A stretch of 64,000 bases of DNA from Wolbachia endosymbiont (group A) of Rhinocyllus conicus (GCF_947250775.1 NZ_OX366349.1:186001-250000), one strand, 5' to 3'; shown: positions 35,802 through 44,567, counted from the first letter of the stretch. Notes: generated by a model not told the origin, from the sequence alone. Made by a program: numbers and translations.

Positions 35802-36398
35802 CTCTCTGTAGGGATATCTCAGTGGTGATTATGAAGTTGGTAAGTCCCTTCTCGTTCAGCAATTAATGACAGCAGTTGCTACCGGAAAACCTTGGCTCAG
35901 TATAGATGTTAAACAAGTTAAGACATATGCTTTATTTTGTGAGGACGAAAAAAAAGATCTTATACGCAAGCAATGTGCAATAAATGAGTTATACCAACTG
36001 AATCCTGATCTTGTCAACAATATTCGTTTATTATCTCGAGTAGGTGAAAATAATTCACTTATAGTTTTCAATGACAGCTATACAGGTCCCTTATTTTCAC
36101 GATTTGCTTGAAGACATAAAATCTTTTCAACCAAAACTTGTGATATTGGATGCAGCTTCAGATTTATTTGGAGGAGATGAAAATATCTGTACTCACCGTA
36201 ATGCAGCTTTGTTGTGCCAATATAGCAAGGACAGTAAATTGCGCTGTTTTGCTGTGTAAACACGATACAAATATAGATATGTGGCATAATAGGGCATTTT
36301 ACTTATCTAGATCAGAAGAAGCAAGTGATGAACGTGTTCTACAGTTCAGAGAATTTAGTCATTTTTTGCGTTATCAAGATGGGGTCTTTGTAATTTAG
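35802..36398 (+). pseudogene. phage RepA-like ATPase remnant with frameshifts
   Basis: The frame before ATG 35866 reads GDYEVGKSLLVQQLMTAVAT, a Walker A region, and continues FCEDEKKDLIRKQCAINELY. The frame then changes near 36095 to EDIKSFQPKLVILDAASDLF (Walker B) with GGDENICTHRNA, and again near 36235 to NCAVLLCKHD and FREFSHFLRYQDGVFVI. At least two frameshifts and a missing N-terminus make it dead. It resembles AAA_25 replication ATPases but is a different gene from the 30.9 kb copy. It directly precedes a RuvC-like gene. Confidence 0.65.
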
Positions 36399-36399
36399 G

Positions 36400-36744
36400 A
36401 TGTCTATTTTAACACTCGACCTCGGCAAACAAACAGGTTGGGCTATTCTTACAGATGGAGTAATTCAAAGCGGAAGTGAGAGTTTTCATGGTAGCCGTTT
36501 CAGCGGAGGTGGCATGTGCTTTTTAAGTTTTAGTAATTGGCTTAATTCCTTGAAAGACATTTCTGTAGTGTATTTTGAAGAAGTAAGAAGACACCTTGGA
36601 ACTGATGCTGCGCATTGTTATGGTGGTTTCTTTGCCGTTTTAGCTACTTGGTGTGAAAAGCATCATATACCTTATCAAGGTGTACCTGTCAAGACGATAA
36701 AACGTTTTATCACCGGTAAAGGCAATGCAAGTGTGGCAAAGTAG
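36400..36744 (+). pseudogene. RuvC-like Holliday-junction resolvase, truncated
   Basis: A 114-aa protein with the RNase H-fold start ILTLDLGKQTGWAIL (first catalytic Asp), a VVYFEEVRRH strand (catalytic Glu), and VPVKTIKRFITGKGNAS, as in phage and plasmid RuvC-like resolvases. Relatives continue with a final helix carrying the last acidic residues; here the frame stops at TAG just after GKGNASVAK, where the sequence becomes the terminase C-terminal half. The last catalytic residue is probably lost. It is best read as the left side of a deletion junction. Confidence 0.65.
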
Positions 36745-37475
36745 TGTTAACGGCAGGGGTTGATGTACAAAAAGATCGTTTAGAGGCAGAAATTGTAGCA
36801 TGGGGAAGAAATCGAGAAAGTTGGTCAATAGACTACCAAGTATTTGAAGGAGATCCGGGAGGAGAAGAAGTATGGGGAAAACTTTCGGAGTTATTAAATC
36901 ATCATTTTATCGGTGAAAATGGGCTTGAATACATGATAAGTATGATGGCGGTTGATGCTGGGTATGCAACACAAGAGGTATACAACTGGGTAAGGAGTCA
37001 TCAAGGATCTGGGAGAGTAATGGCAGTGAAAGGAGCAAACAAAGCGCTAGTGCCACTTAGCAGCCCAAGTAGAGTAGATGTAACAGTTAGCGGACAAAAG
37101 CTAAAGAAAGGAATGAAGCTGTGGCCAGTTGGGGTATCGATATTAAAGTCAGAGCTTTTTCAGCTACTTAATGTTTTAAAAAACGGGCCGGGGTATTGTC
37201 ATTTTCCAGAGTATCCACCTGAATATTTTAAGCAGCTAACCGCAGAGCAACTAATTACCAAAGTAGTAAAAGGGTATACCAAGCAAGAATGGCAAAAGAT
37301 AAGAGATCGAAATGAAGTACTAGATTGCAGAGTTTATGCAAGAGCAGCATCGATAGCACTGGGAGTAGACAGATGGCCAGAGAGTAAATGGGAGAGTTTA
37401 GTAGGTGAAAAAACTAAAAAGCCTAAAAAGGTAAGAAAGAGTAGATGGCTGGGTGAGAAGAATGTACAGCAGTGA
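36744..37475 (+). pseudogene. phage terminase large subunit (GpA), nuclease half only
   Basis: A 243-aa frame opening at GTG 36744 and matching the C-terminal nuclease region of lambda-type GpA terminases: TAGVDVQKDRLEAEIVAWGR, a MMAVDAGYATQEVYNWVR strand, and RNEVLDCRVYARAASIALG. Full terminases are over 550 aa with an N-terminal DNA-packaging ATPase, which is absent. The sequence switches directly from RuvC-like to terminase around 36735, so an internal deletion removed the intervening DNA. No packaging is possible with this copy. It overlaps gpW by 14 bases. Confidence 0.8.
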
Positions 37476-37686
37476 ATATTTAGCCCAAGTTGAAGAAGCG
37501 ATAAAGAAGCTGCAAAGCGGGGAAAGGGTTGTCTCAATTGCATATGGTGACCATGTAGTTCGGTACGGGGAAGTTCAAATAAAGGATTTATTGGAGCTCA
37601 GGCAACGAATCAAAGCAGAGTTAAAAGTTGCAGGTGTGAAGCCGAAGAGAAAGATTGTTATTGCAACGAATAAAGGGATCATATAA
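37462..37686 (+). CDS. phage head-tail joining protein gpW
   Basis: A 74-aa protein with the gpW pattern: MYSSEYLAQVEEAIKKLQSG, YGDHVVRYGEVQIKDLLELR and a basic tail RKIVIATNKGII. In lambda, gpW completes the head before tail joining. It overlaps the terminase end by 14 bases, the normal order in WO head modules. ATG 37462 is favoured; ATG 37453 adds three residues. Portal and capsid genes that should follow are absent, replaced by a DUF1016 gene. Confidence 0.8.
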   Translation: MYSSEYLAQVEEAIKKLQSGERVVSIAYGDHVVRYGEVQIKDLLELRQRIKAELKVAGVKPKRKIVIATNKGII

Positions 37687-37712
37687 TGATAAAAATCGTT
37701 GAAAGGAACACT

Positions 37713-38201
37713 ATGACAAAAATTATAGGAAAAGAATATACAGAATTTTTAGAGCAGTTGAAAGATCGTATTGCAACAAGCCGTTATAAGGCAGCAAGAA
37801 CAGTAAATAAGGAACTGCTACTGCTTTATCATTATATTGGAACGCGGATTCTAGAAAAACAAAAGAGTCAGAGTTGGGGATCTAAAGTAATTGAGCAGTT
37901 AAGTAGAGACTTAAAGGCTGAATTCCCGGAAATGAAAGGTTTTAGCACGAGAAACTTGAAATATATGCGTCAATTTGCAGTGGAGTATCAAGATATTGAA
38001 TTTGTGCAACAACTTGTTGCCCAATTGCCGTGGGGACATAATGTATTTCTAATGGACTTAGTTCAGGACAAAGAAGCGAGGCTATTCTACATAAAAGAAG
38101 CTATTGAACATGGCTGGTCACGTAACATTATGGTGATGCAGATAGAGCTTGGTCTACATAAACGTCAAGGGAAAGCTATTACTAACTTGTTGTCTAAGTG
38201 A
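37713..38201 (+). pseudogene. DUF1016/PDDEXK nuclease family protein, cut by a group II intron remnant
   Basis: The N-terminal domain of the DUF1016 (YhcG-type) family: YTEFLEQLKDRIATSRYKAA, LYHYIGTRILEKQ, WGSKVIEQLSRDLKAEFPEM, GFSTRNLKYMRQFA, and QLPWGHNVFLM. Family members are about 340 aa with a C-terminal PD-(D/E)XK nuclease; here the frame ends after GKAITNLLSK, where antisense group II intron sequence begins. The nuclease half is gone. ATG 37713 has AAGGAA 6 bases upstream; the frame extends back to 37686. Confidence 0.75.
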
Positions 38202-39281
38202 AGAAGGTCGCCCTTCCTCACTCGACTGCAAAACCGTACGTGAGACTTTGCGCCTCATACGGCTTCTCTCTAATTTGGTGCTTTTCATGCACACCTCCTG
38301 TGTAATTCATCGTGACAATGTCCATGTAACAAAGATAAGTTTGTGATCATATTGTTTCGTCTATTCCGGTCTTTGTGATGTATTTCTATTGTATCATCAC
38401 TTTTAAACCATAGTCTACAATTATCGCATTTACTTTGTTGCAACCTCAATAATTTTATTACTCCTAGTGGCTTATCTGGTATTTTTCTCAGACGTTTACC
38501 CCAATATACCCAATCACCATCATATGGGGATCTGGTTTTTTGCACTTTGATATGTCATTTAATAACATGATCGCTGTGTATAGTAAGACGTACCTTGTTA
38601 CTTGTCATAAAGCGCCAGTTTTCGTTATTATACTTCTTAAAGTACTTTCTTTTTATCCAGCATCTCCCTTTGTTTGGGTGCCTAAAAACTGCCCACTTCC
38701 AGAGTTTTCTATGCATAATATTATCCAATGAGCTAAAGATTTTACATGAAACTACCGAGGAGTAATATTGACTCCATCCTCTGTTTATTGGATTGAGATC
38801 CTTTATCACCCGTTCTTGTGGTGCTCCACGCATTTCTCTGAGTTTATGTTTAATAGCTAGTGTATGCTGTTTTATAGAATTACGACTTGGTTCGATTAAT
38901 AACTTGTAACCTTTCTTACTTTCTTTTATTGGATATTGTCTTATTGAAAATCCAAGAAAATCAAATCCTGGTTTTGTTTCGTCAATGGTTCTTAATGTAT
39001 GAGAAACTCTTGTTTTAGAGGGCTTTAATTTTAGTCCAATGGTTTCTAACCATTCTTCAACTAAAATTTTTGCTTTAAGAATAATCTCTTCGTTTTCATG
39101 TATGATGACAAAATCATCACAGTAGAAAATTACACTAATAGACTTTTGCGCGTTTCTATGCGATATCCTACCATATTTTCTTTTCATGCATTGAAAGAGT
39201 TCGTTTGTTAATGCTTTTTTGACATGTTGCTCTAATCCGTGTAATGCAACACAAGCTAGCAACGGTGAGATTACCCCGCCA
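38198..39281 (-). mobile_element. group II intron remnant (3' part: RT-maturase-HNH and domain V)
   Basis: On the minus strand, the reverse transcriptase C-terminal half is followed at 38205-38275 by a typical domain V stem-loop (AGCCGTATGAGGCGCAAAGT, then CTCACGTACGGTT with the catalytic AGC) and a domain VI-like hairpin. The 5' ribozyme domains and the RT N-terminus are missing: it stops at the serine-recombinase element at 39270-39281. It lies inside the DUF1016 gene in the opposite orientation. Confidence 0.8.
38285..39281 (-). pseudogene. group II intron reverse transcriptase/maturase/HNH, 5'-truncated and with an in-frame stop
   Basis: The frame begins inside RT motif GGVISPLLACVALHGLE at the recombinase junction. 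It includes the catalytic FYCDDF motif, LKLKPSKTRV, FDFLGFSIRQYP, the maturase X domain (NRGWSQYYSSVVS) and, after one TGA at about 38553, an HNH endonuclease region with CDNCRLWF, EIHHKDRNRRNN and HGHCHDELH. Both parts are in the same frame, so the TGA is a nonsense change rather than a frameshift. No N-terminal RT, so inactive. Confidence 0.85.
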
Positions 39282-41229
39282 ACAATGTTGCAAAAAACGT
39301 AAAATTAGAGAAAAGCATTTCTCGAAAACTTCTATGTCCAAAAACAAGAGTGCCATTTATTTATAGTGCCAACAATCAATTAACCATCAGTTTCAATGAA
39401 TGATATGAACATATTATTTCAAGGAAAGTTCATGGGAAATAAGAGATTAGCTATACGGATTAGCTGTAGCTATGAAACTAACCGGTTGGCAGAAAAGTAT
39501 TTGTTAGATGCTTATGAAAAAGCCGTGTCAAAGCAAGTAAGCCAAAAAAATTTAAAACATAAAAATGGGATTCAAGGAGGATCAAATGGTAACAGTGAGT
39601 TTATATGCAAGAGTTTCTTCGGGGAAACAAGCACAAGAAAATACAATAGCAAGTCAAGTTGCAGCTTTAGAGAAGCAAATTAGTACGGATGGATACAAAT
39701 TATTAAGTGAGTATAAATTTATTGATAATGGCTACAGTGGATCTAATCTAGTCCGTCCTGATCTAGAAAAGTTACGTGATAAAGTAACAGAAGGTAAAAT
39801 TGATAGAATTTACATTCATTCACCTGATCGCTTATCTAGAAAATATGCATATCAAATGGTATTACTTGAAGAATTTGAGAAAGCAGGAGCAGAAACGGTT
39901 TTCTTAAATTATGAGATTAACGATAATCCAGAATCTCAATTGCTGTTACAAATGCAAGGTATGATAGCAGAATATGAACGAGCGAAAATTATGGAACGAA
40001 GTCGTCGCGGAAAGATTTATGCAGCTAATAAAGGTTGTGTAAGCGTAATGGGAGGAGCTCCTTATGGTTATCGTTATATAGATAAATATATGGGAGGAGG
40101 ACAAGCTTTATTTGAAATAAACGAAGAAGAAGCTAATGTTGTTAGGAAAGTATTTTTGTGGATAGGAAGAGAAAGGACAAGTATTGGGGAAGTGTGTCGT
40201 CGGCTAAACACTATGTCTATTATAACACGAACAGGAAAAAAGTACTGGGATAGAAGTGTGATTTGGGGTATGTTAAAAAATCCTGCTTACAAAGGACAAG
40301 CGGCTTTTGGTAAAACAAAAGTAGGTATAAAGTTACAACATATCAGACCACAGAAACATTCTTGTGAACAACCGAAAGATAATTACTCTACCTATTCTGT
40401 TGAAAAAGCAAATTGGATTTATGTTAAAGTGCCAAATATAGTGGACGAAGATGTATTTGATATAGTTCAAGAACAATTAGCTGAGAATAGAAAAATAGCA
40501 AGGACAAGAGAAAGAGGAGCAAAATATTTACTACAAGGTTTAATCGTATGTAAGCGTTGTCGTTATGCATATTACGGAAGTCCTGTAAGAAATAAGCGAG
40601 GAGAAAAAATTGATCATTATGCTTATTATCGTTGTATTGGTAGAGATTCTTACCGTTTTGGTGGTAATAAAATTTGTGATAATAAACACATTCGTACAGA
40701 TGCATTAGAAACAGCCGTTTGGGAAGAGGTTAAGCATTTATTGAAAAATCCAAATAGGGTTTTAGAAGAATACAGGCGTAGACTTTCAGAGCTTAAAAAA
40801 TCATCATGGGATCAAAAAAGCGATTTACTAGAGAAACAAGAAAATAAATTAAAACGTGGTATTGCTAGACTTATTGATAGTTATGCTCAAGAATATATTA
40901 ATCAAGAAGAATTTGAACCACGAATTAAAGCAATGAAACAAAGTTTAAAAACAATTGAAGAGGAGAAGAAAAGGATATTCGATCAAAAGAAATTAAAACA
41001 GGAATTAACTTTGGTTGTAACCAATTTAGAAGACTTTTCTTCCAATATTACATCAAACCTTGATAACGCAGACTGGCTAACTAAACGTGATATTATTAGA
41101 ACGTTAGTCAAGAGAATTGAAATTAACCTTGAGGACGTAAATGTGGTATTTCGTGTAAAAGAGCTACCAAACTCTCCTGGAAATAATCGAGAAGAAAAGA
41201 AAAATTTGCAACATTGTTGGCGGGGTAAT
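39270..41229 (+). mobile_element. serine-recombinase mobile element with 25-bp inverted ends, copy 1
   Basis: A 1960-bp unit bounded by perfect 25-bp inverted repeats (39270-39294 and 41205-41229, outer end ATTACCCCGCCAACAATG). It carries a small upstream frame and a large serine recombinase. The same left end and gene start recur at 63419 to the window edge with no difference seen, so it is a repeated mobile unit rather than a one-off prophage integrase. The left flank is a group II RT gene and the right flank is palindromic repeat DNA. Confidence 0.75.
39396..39683 (+). CDS. small protein encoded upstream of the recombinase
   Basis: A 95-aa frame MNDMNILFQGKFMGNKRLAI and onward, with a helical segment ETNRLAEKYLLDAYEKAV. 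Its last third overlaps the recombinase start in another frame and looks unnatural, so the real product may be shorter or start at ATG 39432, where AAGGAA precedes by 5 bases. It could be a DNA-binding helper of the recombinase, but no family is recognised. The same frame is repeated identically at 63545. Confidence 0.45.
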   Translation: MNDMNILFQGKFMGNKRLAIRISCSYETNRLAEKYLLDAYEKAVSKQVSQKNLKHKNGIQGGSNGNSEFICKSFFGETSTRKYNSKSSCSFREAN

Positions 41230-41244
41230 CCCGCTACGTGTTAG
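39586..41244 (+). CDS. large serine recombinase
   Basis: A 552-aa large serine recombinase. The N-terminal resolvase domain has SLYARVSSGKQ with the catalytic Ser, DNGYSGSNLVRPDLEKLRD, HSPDRLSRKYAY and ERAKIMERSRRGK. A recombinase domain follows (GGAPYGYRYI, GKKYWDRSVIWGMLKNPAYK), then a zinc-ribbon (CKRCRYAYYG and later C residues in YYRCIGRDS and KICDNKH) and a coiled coil. Start ATG 39586 has a perfect AAGGAGG 6 bases upstream, unusually strong for this genome. The last codons cross the right inverted repeat, and the stop lies outside it. Confidence 0.9.
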   Translation: MVTVSLYARVSSGKQAQENTIASQVAALEKQISTDGYKLLSEYKFIDNGYSGSNLVRPDLEKLRDKVTEGKIDRIYIHSPDRLSRKYAYQMVLLEEFEKAGAETVFLNYEINDNPESQLLLQMQGMIAEYERAKIMERSRRGKIYAANKGCVSVMGGAPYGYRYIDKYMGGGQALFEINEEEANVVRKVFLWIGRERTSIGEVCRRLNTMSIITRTGKKYWDRSVIWGMLKNPAYKGQAAFGKTKVGIKLQHIRPQKHSCEQPKDNYSTYSVEKANWIYVKVPNIVDEDVFDIVQEQLAENRKIARTRERGAKYLLQGLIVCKRCRYAYYGSPVRNKRGEKIDHYAYYRCIGRDSYRFGGNKICDNKHIRTDALETAVWEEVKHLLKNPNRVLEEYRRRLSELKKSSWDQKSDLLEKQENKLKRGIARLIDSYAQEYINQEEFEPRIKAMKQSLKTIEEEKKRIFDQKKLKQELTLVVTNLEDFSSNITSNLDNADWLTKRDIIRTLVKRIEINLEDVNVVFRVKELPNSPGNNREEKKNLQHCWRGNPATC

Positions 41245-41745
41245 CGGGATCTATGTTAAGGTATGACGGTAAGTATTCCGCTACTTGTTAGCGCCGCGGC
41301 GGTATAGATCCCGCTACGTGTTAGCGGGATCTATGCTAAGAGATACCGCGAATGAATCGCGGTATGACGGTTCACGGTGGTATGACGATAAGCCTCGTCA
41401 TCCCGCTACGTGTTAGCGGGATCTATGCTAAGAGATACCGCGAATGAATCGCGGTATGACGGTCTGCGGCGATATGACGGTTCGTGGCGGCATGACGATA
41501 AGCTCGTCATCCCGCTACGTGTTAGCGGGATCTATGCTAAGAGATACCGCGAATGAATCGCGGTATGACGGTTCACGGTGGTATGACGATAAGCCTCGTC
41601 ATCCCGCTACGTGTTAGCGGGATCTATGTTAAGGTATGACGGTTAAGTATTCCGCTACTTGTTAGCGCCGCGGCGGTATAGATCCCGCTACGTGTTAGCG
41701 GCTAAGAGATACCGTGACGGTATGACGGTTCGCGGCGGCATGACG
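41245..41745. repeat. cluster of palindromic repeats (about 180-bp tandem units)
   Basis: Several copies of two hairpins alternate: TCCCGCTA-CGTGT-TAGCGGGA and ATACCGCGA-ATGAA-TCGCGGTAT, with CGTCAT linkers. Units around 41300-41460, 41460-41590 and 41590-41720 are near-identical. The same family recurs at 56270-56455 and 56968-57160. No gene is present. Confidence 0.9.
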
Positions 41746-42072
41746 AGAAAGGGGCTACTCGGATGACAACAAAGGGCTACTTGGATGACACCCTCTTGGA
41801 TGGAAGCCAGTGTCAGCTACTTTCATGACACCATTCTTTTTTCTGGATTCAAGTAGTCAGGGCACTGCCGTCTTGGATGGAAAGGCTGGATCCAAGTAGT
41901 CATACCAATGTCTCCTATTTGACTGGTCAACAATGAGAATTGGTATTAGTTTGGGTTATGCAAGAAGTCTATTCCTTCATAAGGAGAAATAGTTAAAGGA
42001 ATTTACTCTATTTCTCCCTCTTTTTTTATTATTTTTAATCTATAGTTAACGTAAAAGAGATATGCAAAAACT
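41746..42072. other. intergenic stretch with diverged repeats and a terminator
   Basis: No gene. It contains GTGTCAGCTACTTTCATGAC-type repeat pieces at 41800-41850, CTGGATCCAAGTAG near 41885, and a factor-independent terminator at 41983-42030. Confidence 0.6.
41983..42030 (+). terminator. factor-independent terminator without an upstream gene
   Basis: GGAGAAATAG at 41983-41992 pairs perfectly with CTATTTCTCC at 42008-42017, followed by CTCTTTTTTTATT. Orientation is plus, but the gene just upstream is only repeat DNA and the mobile recombinase, so its original gene seems to have been lost. Confidence 0.75.
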
Positions 42073-42738
42073 CTATTGATCCATAGTCTGCAAATTATTA
42101 ATAACACTTACTTTAAAGAACCTTACTTTACGCTGATCTTTGAGCGCTCTTTTGTGGTATTTTGTAAGAGTATAACTTGTGAAATCGTCTTCCCTATAGA
42201 TTAAAGAGTTACACTGCTTTATATGTGATGCTATCCACTCTGCATAGTCCTGATGATCGGTTGCAATGAATATTTCCCCTGTTATAAGTATTTTTTTTGC
42301 TAATAAATTTAAAAATTCCGTATTAATTAATCGTCTTTTATTGTGACTTCTTTTTGGCCATGGATCTGGAAAGAGGATAAAGAATCTTTCAACACTGTTG
42401 TCAGGAAAATTTGCAATCAATTCTCTTGCATCTTCTGTCCATATTAAAATGTTTTTTATGTTTTGTATTTCTATGTTTGTTAGCAAGCGAGAAACCCCCT
42501 TTAAGTAGGGCTCACATCCTATAAATAATAGATCAGGTTCATTGAGCACCTGGTAAAGCATATTTTCACCGTTGCCAAAGCCTATTTCTACCCATATTCT
42601 TTTTCGTGAATTTACAATCTTCTCTATAGATTCCTTGCTGTTTTGAATAGAATATTTTTCCAATATTTCATCAACATCCGGTTTTAACCTGGACCTTCTG
42701 GAGAACGATCTAATCCACTTGCTATTCTTAAATAGCAT
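42073..42738 (-). CDS. trmB: tRNA (guanine-N7)-methyltransferase
   Basis: A 221-aa TrmB, which methylates G46 of tRNAs with SAM. Motifs: WVEIGFGNGENMLYQ (SAM loop), a FIGCEPYLKGV strand, and FLFPDPWPKRSHNKRR-like sequence (here LFPDPWPKRSHNKRRLI), the family hallmark. Length is normal. It is transcribed divergently from rpsA, with a 147-base shared upstream region. Confidence 0.94.
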   Translation of the reverse strand: MLFKNSKWIRSFSRRSRLKPDVDEILEKYSIQNSKESIEKIVNSRKRIWVEIGFGNGENMLYQVLNEPDLLFIGCEPYLKGVSRLLTNIEIQNIKNILIWTEDARELIANFPDNSVERFFILFPDPWPKRSHNKRRLINTEFLNLLAKKILITGEIFIATDHQDYAEWIASHIKQCNSLIYREDDFTSYTLTKYHKRALKDQRKVRFFKVSVINNLQTMDQ

Positions 42739-42817
42739 ATTCTTGATACATATATAATTTTCTCACTATATTTTATATAGCTTAAACAATTCTCGAAATG
42801 AATTAACGAAAAATTAC

Positions 42818-42845
42818 TTGTCAATAATTATTAATATTATATAAT
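42818..42845 (+). promoter_or_regulatory. promoter for rpsA
   Basis: TTGTCA at 42818-42823 and TATAAT at 42840-42845, with a 16-base spacer, about 40 bases before the rpsA ATG. Near-consensus pattern match. Confidence 0.55.
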
Positions 42846-42885
42846 ATATGAGTTCTAATAAAGTTTAAATTAAAGGTCACATTGC

Positions 42886-44538
42886 ATGAATAATAATGAT
42901 CCAGTTGTAAATCTACCGGTTACTATCAGAAAGCTATCATCAAACAAGTTTATAGAAGAGATATGTCAAGGCCAATTTGAGGATCAAGATAATGCCTTGT
43001 TTGAAGATTCTTTTGTTAACAAAATTAAAGAAGGAGATGTGGTAGAAGGTGTAATTACAAGAATAAACCCTAACGACGTTGTGGTTGATATTGGTTTAAA
43101 GTCTGACGGGAGAATTCTGATCAAGGAACTCGGTTGTAATGATGAGATCATTATTGGCTCGAAAATTAGAGTTTATGTGGAAAGAATTGAAGATTATCAT
43201 GGTAATGTTGTTCTTAGCCGTGAAAAAGCAATTAGAGACGAGAAATGGAATAAGTTGGAAGAAGATACAGTTACAAGAGCTGAAGTAAGCGGAGTTATTA
43301 AACGCTCAATTAAATGTGGTTTTATTGTTGATCTTGGTGACGGAATAAGCGCTTTTTTACCGCTGAGTCATGTGGATTTGAAGCAAGTAAAAGACGCGAA
43401 GCACCTTATTGAAACTGAACAAAAGTTCATCGTGCTTAAAATGGATAAGAAGCAAGGTAATATTGTAGTATCAAGAAAGCTGGTGTTAGAAAAATTGCAC
43501 GCTGGTGAAAAAATTAAATTTTTAGAATCTTTAAATGAAGGCGATATAATAGAAGGAAAAATAAAAAGCATCACTCATTACGGTGTATTTGTCGGTATTC
43601 ATGAATCAGATGTAGTGGGAGTTATAGATGGATTGCTACATATTACAGATATCTCTTGGAGTAGAGTGAGTCATCCATCTGCAGTTTTTGCTTGTGGCCA
43701 GACTATAAAAGTTAAAATTATAAAAATAGATAAGGAAAATGCTAAAATTTCCTTGGGTGTGAAGCAGCTAGAAGATAGCCCTTGGCAAGATGCAGAGTCA
43801 AAATATCCAGTTGATAGTGTGCATAAGGGTTATGTAACAAGCATAGAAGATTATGGATTGTTTGTTGAGCTTAGACCTGGAATTGAAGGTTTAGTGCACT
43901 CGTCAGAAATAACTTGGGTTAAGAGTAGTTTACCAGTTAGTAGTCTCGTAACAAGGGGACAAGAAGTATATGTAAAAATTCTCAGTATTGACATTGCTAA
44001 GAGTAGGATGAGTTTAAGCATGAAAAGGTGTGTAGACAACCCTTGGCAAGTATTTATCAAGAAATATCCTCCTGGTTCTATTGTTTCTGGTGAAGTGAAG
44101 AATAATACCGGCTCATATGTATCTGTCGCTTTCAATGATTCTGAAATAGATGAGAACGTAGAAGGGACAATATATGTGAAAGATTTAAGTTGGTCTAAAA
44201 ATAGCTCAGATGAGATAAAGAAGTATAATGTAGGTGATAAAATAGAAGCAAAAGTAATAAGGGCTAACGTGAATCGGGCAAGAATTTATCTTGGAATAAA
44301 ACAAATAGAGTATGATCCTCTTGAAGAACTGATAAAGAAAGTTAAGGTAGGCGATAAAATACAGGTTGTTGTAGGTAAGAGAGAAGATAATGGACTAGTC
44401 GTTGAAGTTGAGAACGATGTAACCCTTCTAATAGATCAAGAGCATTTACCGGAAAATAAAAAGTTCTCTATATCAGAAAAAATAGAAGTTGAAGTATTGG
44501 GTGTTGAAGAATATAACATAGTATTATCTGCTAAGTGA
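42886..44538 (+). CDS. rpsA: 30S ribosomal protein S1
   Basis: A 550-aa S1 with six OB-fold S1 repeats, which bind mRNA and place it on the ribosome. Repeat starts are seen at GDVVEGVITRINPNDVVVDI, AEVSGVIKRSIKCGFIVDLG, GDIIEGKIKSITHYGVFVGI, DSVHKGYVTSIEDYGLFVEL, GSIVSGEVKNNTGSYVSVAF and GDKIQVVVGKREDNGLVVEV. Length is close to the usual ~557 aa. It is followed 29 bases later by an IHF-type gene, the common rpsA-ihfB order. Confidence 0.95.
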   Translation: MNNNDPVVNLPVTIRKLSSNKFIEEICQGQFEDQDNALFEDSFVNKIKEGDVVEGVITRINPNDVVVDIGLKSDGRILIKELGCNDEIIIGSKIRVYVERIEDYHGNVVLSREKAIRDEKWNKLEEDTVTRAEVSGVIKRSIKCGFIVDLGDGISAFLPLSHVDLKQVKDAKHLIETEQKFIVLKMDKKQGNIVVSRKLVLEKLHAGEKIKFLESLNEGDIIEGKIKSITHYGVFVGIHESDVVGVIDGLLHITDISWSRVSHPSAVFACGQTIKVKIIKIDKENAKISLGVKQLEDSPWQDAESKYPVDSVHKGYVTSIEDYGLFVELRPGIEGLVHSSEITWVKSSLPVSSLVTRGQEVYVKILSIDIAKSRMSLSMKRCVDNPWQVFIKKYPPGSIVSGEVKNNTGSYVSVAFNDSEIDENVEGTIYVKDLSWSKNSSDEIKKYNVGDKIEAKVIRANVNRARIYLGIKQIEYDPLEELIKKVKVGDKIQVVVGKREDNGLVVEVENDVTLLIDQEHLPENKKFSISEKIEVEVLGVEEYNIVLSAK

Positions 44539-44567
44539 TAAGGTTTACTTATTTTGGCTTCATATAA

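Noticed and set aside
36071..36259. Short separate frames near 36.1-36.4 kb as independent genes
   Set aside because: Read together they are consecutive pieces of one ATPase in shifted frames, so they are listed as one pseudogene.
41245..41745. Repeat array that could be taken for CRISPR
   Set aside because: Units are palindromic and tandem with repeated, not unique, spacers, and no cas gene is present.
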